Source of the DNA: Streptomyces sp. JH14
Lineage (GTDB): Bacteria > Actinomycetota > Actinomycetes > Streptomycetales > Streptomycetaceae
Length of the DNA: 64,000 nucleotides
Assembly (NCBI RefSeq): GCF_029428675.1
Contig: NZ_JAJNEL010000001.1
Location: 4,216,001-4,280,000, forward strand
Direction of reading: 5' to 3'
The position numbers and the translations under genes were made by a program. Below, one piece after another: positions 42,510-49,255 of this stretch. Each line of letters opens with the position of its first letter. The first letter of the stretch is position 1. The notes beneath the pieces are model-generated. The model was not told the origin of the DNA, did no database searches, and saw nothing but the letters and a program-made list of their open reading frames with translations.

Positions 42510-42664
42510 TTGTGGGCCCCGGCCGCATGTTGGTGGGCCCGCGCGATCGTGGATCCACCGGCACCGCCCGAGCCAGGTCCCCGTCGGCCTGGGCCATCAG
42601 CGCGGTGAACAGCCGCTCCCACGTGCCGTCGACGGCCCACATCCGCAGCTGGTTGTAGACGCCT
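42510..42664 (-). pseudogene. IS5-family transposase fragment, frameshifted
   Basis: In one frame this reads GVYNQLRMWAVDGTWERLFTALMAQADGD, and in the next frame STIARAHQHAAGAHKG. Together they match the middle of Streptomyces IS5-type transposases (the VDSTIVRAHQHAAG stretch carries the first catalytic aspartate). A frameshift separates the two parts and the ends are missing. It abuts the truncated gene at 42667. Confidence 0.7.
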
Positions 42665-42666
42665 CA

Positions 42667-42983
42667 AGAACTTCCTTGTAGCCCTCGCCCACCGTGCCGC
42701 CGCTGTGCACGACCAGAGCCGTCAGTGGCGGATCACCTCGTCTGTGGGCTTCGCGGACCACCTTCCCCAGGACCCAGCCAATCCAGTACTGCAAGGGCGC
42801 CCGGGTGTGGATGCCGGACCGCTCTTGAACCTCCGTTCCTGGTTCCTTGTAGGTGATGACCGCGTGGTAGGTGCGCGCCACACCGAGCAGTACCGAGTAG
42901 GCCTCTTGCGCCCACCTCTCGCGGCTCTCCTGCGTCCCGTTGTGCGCCACTGACGCCCCGTGATTCTGCTTGCCGCCCGACAT
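42667..42983 (-). pseudogene. Truncated gene, N-terminal about 105 codons
   Basis: From ATG 42983 the frame encodes MSGGKQNHGASVAHNGTQES..., then ERWAQEAYSVLLGVARTYHAVITYKE and GWVLGKVVREAHRRGDPPLTALVVHSGGTVGEGYKEVLE. The helical, charged composition is that of a genuine soluble protein, and I believe I have seen this arrangement at the N-terminus of larger Streptomyces proteins of unknown function. The frame then runs directly into the IS5 transposase fragment at about 42665, so the gene was cut by that insertion and its 3' part lost. Function not assigned. Confidence 0.6.
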
Positions 42984-43168
42984 CGCGTCCCGGCCCAATC
43001 CCAACCGAAGCGTCACTGGGTGGCGCCCGCCGTAAATCTGTCGGCCAGGCGGCGCTACTGGGGGCGGTTTCACAGCAGTTACTCGGTGACTCACGTCAGG
43101 AGCGAGGGCCCTCGCTCCTCGATCAGCCCGACTCCCGCCCGATGACGAAGCGTCAGTTGGGCGGACTG

Positions 43169-43336
43169 CCTAAGGGCTGTCCCGTAATCCCTGGCGGGCG
43201 CACGACGACAGCTGTGGCACCTCGCTGCGTTGTCGGAACGCCCGAATACGACCGGTATGAGAACGCTCCTCCGGCTTGCGATGCACCACATCTGACGCCG
43301 CGCGCTGATCCACCAGGGATTACGGGACAGCCCTTA
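43169..43336. mobile_element. Miniature inverted-repeat element (MITE)
   Basis: A 168-bp element without a gene. Its ends are perfect inverted repeats of about 24 bp: left TAAGGGCTGTCCCGTAATCC from 43169 and the exact complement ending ACGGGACAGCCCTTA at 43336. The GGGCTGTCCCGTAAT end resembles IS5-group ends in Streptomyces, so it was probably mobilised by such a transposase. The interior is non-coding. An IS701-type element begins two bases beyond its right end. Confidence 0.8.
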
Positions 43337-43337
43337 G

Positions 43338-44943
43338 CTTGATCTTTAACCTTGGGGTCCGAACGACGGTTCGTACTTGATCGCTCGGATCGGTAACTGG
43401 CGTACGTACGGGCGGCCTTCGGCTGAGCATGTGATCCGACCAAGGAACACACAACGCTCAGCACGAAGGCCGTGGGGATGAGTCTGTCGCATCATGTTGT
43501 CCGGCAGGATCCGTTTGGGGAACTGTCACGCTTCCGGGGTGAGTTCTACTCCTGTCTGACCAGGCGTGCGGATGCGTTGTTCGAGCTGGCCGATGCCGTG
43601 CTGTGTGCGGATGGCCCGGTCCGGTCGCTGGTGGAGCTGTCGCTGGTGGGCGAACACCGTCGCGGGCACGGTGGGCTCTACGACGCCCTGGCCGCAGGCC
43701 GGGTGGATATCGCCCGGCTGCGGCGGGCCCTGGCCGCGGTGCCGCTGCCGCGGGCGGCGGACGGCCGGCTGGTCCTGGCCGCCGACATCACCTGCTGGCT
43801 GCGGCCCAGCGCCCACACCTCACCGCAGCGGATCCTGTGTCACACCTACGGGCGGGGCAAGGACCAGCACATCCCCGTTCCCGGCTGGCCGTACTCGGTG
43901 ATCTGCGCGCTGGAAACGGGCCGCAGTTCCTGGACGGCGCCGCTGGACGCGCTGCGTCTGGCCCCGGGAGATGATGCTGCAACCGTCACGTCCGGGCAGA
44001 TGCGCGAACTCGTCGAGCGGCTGATGGCAGCCGGGCAGTGGAAAGACGGCGACCCGGAGGTCCTGATCGTGGTGGACGCCGGCTACGACGTGCCCCGGCT
44101 GGCCTTCCTGCTGAAGGATCTGCCGGTGCAGGTGCTGGGCCGGATGCGCTCGGACCGTGTCCTGCGCCGAGCAGTGCCGACGCGGGAGCCCGGTGTCCGG
44201 GGGCGCCCGCCTCGTCACGGGGACGAGTTCGTGTTCGGTGACCCCAAAACCTGGGGCACGCCCGACGAGCACACGGTGACCGAGACCCGTCTCTACGGCA
44301 CCGCCACCGCACGGGCCTGGGGCCGGCTCCACCCGAGACTGCCCCACCGCTCGGCCTGGACGGCTCAGCTGGGCGCCTTGCCGGTCATCGAGGGCACCGT
44401 GATCCGCTTGCAGGTCGAGCACCTGCCCAGCGGGGCGACACCGAAGCCGGTCTGGCTGTGGTGGTCAGGTCTCGACGCCACCGAGACGGAAGTCGATCTG
44501 CTCTGGCAGGCGTTCCTGCGGCGTTTCGACATTGAGCACACCTTCCGACTGTTCAAGCAGACCCTGGGCTGGACCTGCCCGAAGATCCGCACCCCCGAAG
44601 CCGCCGACCGCTGGACCTGGCTGATCCTCGCCGTATTCACCCAACTCCGGCTCGCCCGCCCACTGGCGGCCGACCTCCGACGGCCATGGGAGAAACCGAG
44701 CCCGTCCGACAGGCTCACTCCCGCCCGCGTCCGCCGCGATTTTCGGCACCTCCGCCCCAAGGCGGCCTGTCCTGCCGGAGCACCGAAATCCTCCCGCCCC
44801 GGCCCCGGACGGCCATCCGGTCGCAAGAACACCCGGCCCACTCCACGCTATGACGTGCACACAGTCGGCAAACCGGGCCCCGCAAAACGACGGACGAAGA
44901 AGTCGACGACCCCGCGTCCACGCCGCACAGGTTAAAGATCAAG
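43338..44943 (+). mobile_element. Intact IS701-type insertion sequence
   Basis: A 1606-bp element bounded by 15-bp perfect terminal inverted repeats: CTTGATCTTTAACCT at 43338-43352 and AGGTTAAAGATCAAG at 44929-44943. It is flanked by the 4-bp direct duplication TTAG (43334-43337 and 44944-44947), matching the YTAR target duplications known for IS701. It has one full transposase gene. Intact ends plus duplication show a recent insertion, at the right edge of the MITE. Confidence 0.93.
43472..44935 (+). CDS. DDE transposase of the IS701-type element
   Basis: A 487-residue transposase with an RNase H-like core. The first catalytic aspartate is probably in LVLAADITCWLRP, the second in VLIVVDAGYDVPRLAFLL, and the glutamate in RRFDIEHTFRLFKQTLGWTCPKIRTPEAADRWTW, all intact. 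The C-terminus is a long basic, Pro-rich tail (KSSRPGPGRPSGRKNTRP). The start at 43472 may be used as GTG/ATG (MGMSLSHHVV, second ATG at 43478). The stop lies six bases before the inner edge of the right terminal repeat. It is presumably active. Confidence 0.92.
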   Translation: MGMSLSHHVVRQDPFGELSRFRGEFYSCLTRRADALFELADAVLCADGPVRSLVELSLVGEHRRGHGGLYDALAAGRVDIARLRRALAAVPLPRAADGRLVLAADITCWLRPSAHTSPQRILCHTYGRGKDQHIPVPGWPYSVICALETGRSSWTAPLDALRLAPGDDAATVTSGQMRELVERLMAAGQWKDGDPEVLIVVDAGYDVPRLAFLLKDLPVQVLGRMRSDRVLRRAVPTREPGVRGRPPRHGDEFVFGDPKTWGTPDEHTVTETRLYGTATARAWGRLHPRLPHRSAWTAQLGALPVIEGTVIRLQVEHLPSGATPKPVWLWWSGLDATETEVDLLWQAFLRRFDIEHTFRLFKQTLGWTCPKIRTPEAADRWTWLILAVFTQLRLARPLAADLRRPWEKPSPSDRLTPARVRRDFRHLRPKAACPAGAPKSSRPGPGRPSGRKNTRPTPRYDVHTVGKPGPAKRRTKKSTTPRPRRTG

Positions 44944-45124
44944 TTAGCTGATGCCGTTTCGGCTTAGGGCCGCGTCCGGTTGATGTCGTGGTGATCCAAT
45001 CGTTGCCGCACCGCGTACAACCGCGTGCAGCCCTCTCTTGTCCCACAGTCAGCCGAGAGGATAGGCCTCTGGCCGGTGCGCTACGCGTTCGGTCCAGGCT
45101 GCAGGGGAAGGGGCGAGCTCGAAG

Positions 45125-45949
45125 ATGGGCAAGACGATGTGGGAAGCGGTGGTCGCCGGTGGGGCTGCGCTCGTGTTCACAGGGGTGGCGGCGGTGCCGG
45201 CTGGGGCGGCGGAGGGTGGGGTCTCCTTCACCAGGGTCTCGGTGAATGGTGGGAAGCCGATCGTGATCGGGGTCCAGGAGGAGGTTGAGGTGCATGCAGT
45301 TCTCCGGATGACGACCAAACTCAGATACGAGTACGGGCCGACGGTGTTCCCCTACCGGGGGAAGACGGACAATGCGGAGACCCTGCAGAGCAGCATCATG
45401 ACCAGCGACTGCAAGGTCGTGGACAGGGTGAATGGAATCTGCGACTTCGACGAATGGCTGTACATCGACCCGCGGGACTTTGACTTCGGGAACGAGGACG
45501 CAGGCACCTGGCGAACTGCTGCGCGGGTCTTTCTCCCCGGCGACGCCCAGGACATTGACGACGTGAATCTCCCGGTGCAGGTCAAGCGGGCCACACGCGT
45601 CACCGTCGACGCCTCGCCGGAGCCGGTTGCGGTAGGGAAGACGATCACCGTGTCCGGGCGGGTCACACGGGCGAACTGGGACACCCACACGTACCAGGGG
45701 TACGCGGGCCGTACCGTCAGCCTGCAGTTCAAGGCGTCGGGCGCCTCCTCGTACAAGACGGTCAAGACTGCGACGTCGAGTGCGACAGGGGCACTCAAGA
45801 CCACGGTGAAGGCCACCGGGCCGGGGATGTGGCGGTGGACGTACTACGGCAACTCCACCTCCGGGGCGATGTCGTCGACCGGGGACTATGTCGGCACTCC
45901 AGTCCGAGTGTTGCACTCGGCGGTCCGACGAGTGTTGCACTCGGGGTAG
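45125..45949 (+). CDS. Secreted protein with Ig-like beta-sandwich domain
   Basis: A 274-residue exported protein. Residues 1-29 form a signal peptide (VVAGGAALVFTGVAAVPAGAA). The mature part has an N-terminal domain with two cysteines (SDCKVVDRVNGICDFDEW) likely disulfide-linked, and a C-terminal domain TRVTVDASPEPVAVGKTITVSGRVTRANWD...YQGYAGRTVSLQFKASGASSYKTVKTATSS, the pattern of bacterial Ig-like domains in Streptomyces exoproteins. Function unknown. The last 15 codons (VRVLHSAVRRVLHSG) are atypical and coincide with two DNA palindromes, so the original end may have been replaced. Starts at codon 1 or 5 are both possible. Confidence 0.72.
   Translation: MGKTMWEAVVAGGAALVFTGVAAVPAGAAEGGVSFTRVSVNGGKPIVIGVQEEVEVHAVLRMTTKLRYEYGPTVFPYRGKTDNAETLQSSIMTSDCKVVDRVNGICDFDEWLYIDPRDFDFGNEDAGTWRTAARVFLPGDAQDIDDVNLPVQVKRATRVTVDASPEPVAVGKTITVSGRVTRANWDTHTYQGYAGRTVSLQFKASGASSYKTVKTATSSATGALKTTVKATGPGMWRWTYYGNSTSGAMSSTGDYVGTPVRVLHSAVRRVLHSG
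45905..45943. promoter_or_regulatory. Two identical palindromes, 24 bases apart
   Basis: CGAGTGTTGCACTCG occurs at 45905-45919 and again at 45929-45943; each has arms CGAGTG/CACTCG around TTG. They overlap the 3' end of the secreted protein gene. Tandem operators of this kind normally precede a promoter, but only a short frame resembling nothing certain (LLDCADITHVRELGLVKLLV) follows, which may be a fragment of a regulated gene. Purpose unresolved. Confidence 0.45.
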
Positions 45950-46111
45950 ATCCCTGAGCGTGCTCCTCGACTGCGCGGACATCACCCACGTCCGCGAGTT
46001 GGGGCTGGTCAAGCTCCTGGTCGACGGACCAGCAGTCGAGATCCTCGCCGATGCCGACTGCCAAGGGCTCGGAGCACAGACCGGCGGACGCGGCCTTATG
46101 GCATCCCGGCG

Positions 46112-46771
46112 TCACGCCTCGGCCCGTTGGGTGATGGCTGCCTCGGTGCGGTCTCCCAGGAACTCGTACCACCGGCGTTCCAGGCAGACGTAGCGCATGT
46201 CGGCTTCGACGAGGCTGAGGAACCCCGTCACGGTCTCGGTGAGACGTTGCTGCAGCCCCAGGTCGGTCAACGTTCCGTCCTCGGCGAAGGCCTGGTAGCT
46301 ATTGGCCAGGCTGAACATGTCCGGGTAGACGCGGGTGCCCAGGTGCTCCAGGGGAATCCTCAGGGTCCACAGCCCGCGGTTGCCGCCGATCAGGGACGGT
46401 GAGGCGGAGACGAGCATCGCGTGCTTGGTCTTGAACGGCTGCGGCCGGATACGGGAGACCCAGTCGATCGCGTTCTTCAGCACGCCCGGCACGGAGGCGT
46501 TGTACTCCGGTGAGGAGATGACGAAGGCATCGCTCTGATCGAGCCGGTCGCGCAGGGCGAGTGCGCCTTGCGGCAGTCCTTCGGTGGTCTCCATGTCGCC
46601 GTCGTACAAGGGCATGTCGAAGTCGCGCATAGGGGCGAGGTCAACGGTGGCACCGGTGTCGGAGATGAGGCGTGCCACGAGGGCGGCGAGACGGGCGTTG
46701 GTCGAATCGGCCCGCAGCGCCGCGCCGAAAACCAGAACCCGCAGCGGGCCGGGATGTGTGTCCGTGGGCAT
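46112..46771 (-). CDS. NADPH-dependent FMN reductase family protein
   Basis: A 219-residue flavodoxin-fold protein. The FMN loop is LVFGAALRADSTNARLAALVARLI, the second conserved segment is DAFVISSPEYNASVPGVLKNAIDWVSR (the family SPEYN signature), and LVSASPSLIGGNRGLWTLRIPLEHLG follows. These enzymes reduce FMN, quinones or azo compounds with NAD(P)H. The ATG at 46771 follows GGAAGGA; a start eight codons upstream is less likely. It lies in the accessory island and is not in an obvious operon. The 288 bases upstream of its start hold no recognised gene. Confidence 0.86.
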   Translation of the reverse strand: MPTDTHPGPLRVLVFGAALRADSTNARLAALVARLISDTGATVDLAPMRDFDMPLYDGDMETTEGLPQGALALRDRLDQSDAFVISSPEYNASVPGVLKNAIDWVSRIRPQPFKTKHAMLVSASPSLIGGNRGLWTLRIPLEHLGTRVYPDMFSLANSYQAFAEDGTLTDLGLQQRLTETVTGFLSLVEADMRYVCLERRWYEFLGDRTEAAITQRAEA

Positions 46772-47059
46772 GGCTCGGTCCTTCCGTCGTGGCACGCGCC
46801 CCAGGCGGGGCGCCCCATCGACCAGTGTGGTTCCGAGAGCGCCGTCGTGCGACAGCGCCGGGAACCGACAGCCCGGAGCCGGCCGGGCCGATCGTTCGGC
46901 GCCCGCTCGGGGCCGCCGGGGTGGGCGAGCGAGCTGATCTCACCCCGACACGCATGCTCTCGCCCTCCGAATCGACGGAGACGCCGCAGCCCGAGTCGTC
47001 CGGGGGCATGACGATGAGCACGCAAGGCTCACGTGTCGGGGTGTCGTCAGGGCTCCGGA

Positions 47060-47803
47060 TCAGGACGAGCCGAGGACGCAGAGCTCGTGGCCCTCGGGGT
47101 CGGTCAGGCACGTCCACGGGACGTCGCCCTGGCCGAGGTCGAGGTCGGTGGCGCCGAGGGCCCGCAGCCGGGCCACCTCCGCCGCTTTGTCGTCACCGGG
47201 GTACGGCAGCAGGTCGAGATGGGCGCGGTCCGGCACGGTCTTCCCGTCCGGCGTGCGGAGGAACTCGAGATACGGGCCGACCCCCTTGGCGGAGCGCAGC
47301 ACCGCACGCTCGTCGGTCACCTCGTGCAGGGTCCAGTCGATCGCCTCGTCCCAGAATCGGGCCATGGCCCGCGGATCCGCGCAGTCGACCACCACCGCGG
47401 CGATCGGCCCGGTGTCCCGGTAGATCTCCCGGGGCTCCAGCACGCAGAACTCGTTGCCCTCCGGGTCGGCGAGGACCGTCCACGGCACGTCGCCCTGGCC
47501 CACGTGGGCGGGTGTTGCACCGAGAGCCTGGAGGCGCGTGACCAATTCCGCCTGATGGGCCGCAGAGGTGGTGGCGAGATCGAGGTGCACACGGTTCTTC
47601 GTCGTCGTCTTGGGTTCCGGGACGGTCACGACGTCGATGCAGACGGCGACCGGGTCCGGCCAGACGAAGCCGCCGCCGGGTTCGACGTTGGTCACGCCGG
47701 GTGCCTCGCTGGAAAGACCCCAGCCGAGCGCTTCCGCCCAGAACCGGCCGATCGCCGAGTCATCAAGAGCCTTTATGTTCACCTGAACAGGTCGCAGTGC
47801 CAT
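47060..47803 (-). CDS. Tandem VOC-domain (glyoxalase-like) protein
   Basis: A 247-residue protein of two VOC modules. The first runs from VQVNIKALDDSAIGRFWAEALGW to WTVLADPEGNEFCVLEPR, and the second from IAAVVVDCADPRAMARFWDEAIDW to WTCLTDPEGHELCVLGSS. The shared QGDVPWT...DPEGxExCV ends are almost identical between modules, showing duplication. The ATG at 47803 gives the natural start of module one. It probably binds or modifies a small molecule; metal-binding H/E positions are partly conserved (RVHLDL; RAHLDLL). It is related to the frameshifted gene at 48856. Confidence 0.85.
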   Translation of the reverse strand: MALRPVQVNIKALDDSAIGRFWAEALGWGLSSEAPGVTNVEPGGGFVWPDPVAVCIDVVTVPEPKTTTKNRVHLDLATTSAAHQAELVTRLQALGATPAHVGQGDVPWTVLADPEGNEFCVLEPREIYRDTGPIAAVVVDCADPRAMARFWDEAIDWTLHEVTDERAVLRSAKGVGPYLEFLRTPDGKTVPDRAHLDLLPYPGDDKAAEVARLRALGATDLDLGQGDVPWTCLTDPEGHELCVLGSS

Positions 47804-48275
47804 GCCGACGACCCTATGCACCCTGCAACGACATCCGCAGGTACCGTCGCCGAACAGAGACGTCGTCTTCTTTGACGGCCGGGCGCGTGGTGCCGGTACG
47901 ACGAGTCTCGCTGGGCGCTTGGTATCCGATGAGCTGCGGGAGTTGTCCGGGCGGGCGGCGCCGGAGACGGTGGTCGTACGCCCGCAAGGCGGTGGCCGTC
48001 GATGGTCAGGGGATGCGACTGCATGGGAGCGGTGCCACGATGGTTGCGTGACCTGAACTGATCGCGATCCGAGGGTTGGTTCACCGGCTGGGCATGCATC
48101 ACGCCGAGCCATCAAGGACGCGCGCGCTCACGTGGCGCCGATAGACGCGTGTCCGAAGGGACGCCCCCCGCACCTCCGCTGCTGATGGCGGACGCCTCAC
48201 GTGTACCTGAGGCCCGGAAAGTGCTCACGAGCCCGCATCTCGCATGCAGCAGCGCGCGAAAGGCAGGGTCTTGCA
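47804..48275. other. Spacer with a probable IS5-type transposase relic
   Basis: A 472-base gene-free stretch. On the plus strand at about 47905-48005 it reads TSLAGRLVSDELRELSGR and VVVRPQGGGRRWS, resembling the degenerate start of Streptomyces IS5-group transposases (SLxxRLVxDELWEL...RPQGGG). No inverted repeats or further transposase sequence were found. The rest of the spacer holds nothing recognisable. Confidence 0.4.
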
Positions 48276-48530
48276 ATGAAGCCATCAACGAGCGTTCGCC
48301 AACGATCAAGAATATCGGCGTCCATCTCGATCGCAGTGCTGACGGTAGTTGCCGTGCTCGCCTCGCTGCTGCTCGGCTCGGCGGGGACAGCGCAGGCCCG
48401 GGAATCGTTGCCGCGCTCCCCGAATATCCCCCGGGTCGAACCCGGCTGCGATACCGGGCTACTTGAAGATGAATACGTGGTGTGCTGCTGGGATGAAAAC
48501 GGTTCCTTGGAATGCACGGGAATTGTTTGA
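48276..48530 (+). CDS. Small secreted protein
   Basis: An 84-residue protein with a classical signal peptide (basic start MKPSTSVRQRSR, hydrophobic ISIAVLTVVAVLASLLLGSAG, cleavage near TAQA) and a short mature part with four cysteines (EPGCDTGL, YVVCCWDENGSLEC). No family recognised. The ATG at 48276 follows AAGGCAGGG. The cysteine spacing suggests two disulfides. Small cysteine-rich exported peptides of this kind are common in Streptomyces; the function is unknown. Confidence 0.6.
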   Translation: MKPSTSVRQRSRISASISIAVLTVVAVLASLLLGSAGTAQARESLPRSPNIPRVEPGCDTGLLEDEYVVCCWDENGSLECTGIV

Positions 48531-48855
48531 ACCCATCGCTGTGCACCGTCTTGCCGTTCTCTGCAGCCGACGTACGCGCATGACCCCGGTCTCCTTCGCG
48601 TCAGGCCGCGGAGGTTCGGCGGCGACGCGCTGACCGTCGGCCGCAGTCCCATCGCGCGGAGCTGCCGGCGCGTCGCGTATCCGTCGGGGCCATACGCCGC
48701 CGCCCAGTTGGAAGCCAGCGGGTTCGTCTGAACGCTGGTGTGTGCCGAACCTGCAGGTGGTGGTGGATGCGCGCGGGGAAGGCGCTCGGGTTCAGCCCGA
48801 TGGCGGAGGCCTGAGTGCCTGTCATCCGAAGCCCCGGCAGGTCAAAGCTCGCCGG
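48531..48855. other. Spacer without recognisable gene
   Basis: A 325-base stretch between the small secreted protein and the broken VOC gene. Frames on both strands are short and show no family resemblance; it may contain rearranged fragments. Confidence 0.4.
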
Positions 48856-49210
48856 ATGACCTTGGAATGGGAACAGGTAATTGTTCACTCGGAAGATCCG
48901 GTGGCCCTGGGGCGGTGGTGGGCCGACGCTCTTGGCTGGGTCGTGTGTCCACTCCTCCGACGAGGAGTTCGAGATCCGCCCGGAGCCGGATCGCCTGCCG
49001 GGGTTGGAGTTCGTCCGGCTTGATGAGAGCAAGATAGCCAAGAGCCGACTGCATCTCGACTTCAGGCCTGATGACCAGGACGCCGAGGTGGCTCGTCTGG
49101 TGGCTCATGGCGCACAGCGTGTTGATATCGGCCAGGGTGATCAATCGTGGGTCGTCCTGGCAGACCCCGAAGGCAACGAGTTCTGTGTCCTTGGCCGGCG
49201 GCGTCAGTAG
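48856..49210 (+). pseudogene. VOC-domain protein with a frameshift
   Basis: From ATG 48856 it reads MTLEWEQVIVHSEDPVALGRWWADALGWVV, then at about 48940 shifts frame and continues as DEEFEIRPEPDRLPGLEFVRLDESKIAKSRLHLDFRPDDQDAEVARLVAHGAQ and ends QSWVVLADPEGNEFCVLGRR. The two parts are contiguous in the intact family (about 118 residues) with nothing missing, so a single-base change inactivated the gene recently. Its second half is well preserved. Confidence 0.82.
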
Positions 49211-49255
49211 AGAGGTCTCCTTCGCGTCAGGCAGTGGAGGAGGCGCAGGGAACGC

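Noticed and set aside
48738..49037. Possible extra genes around 48.7 kb
   Set aside because: Frames here are parts of the frameshifted VOC gene read in the wrong phase or lack any family resemblance.
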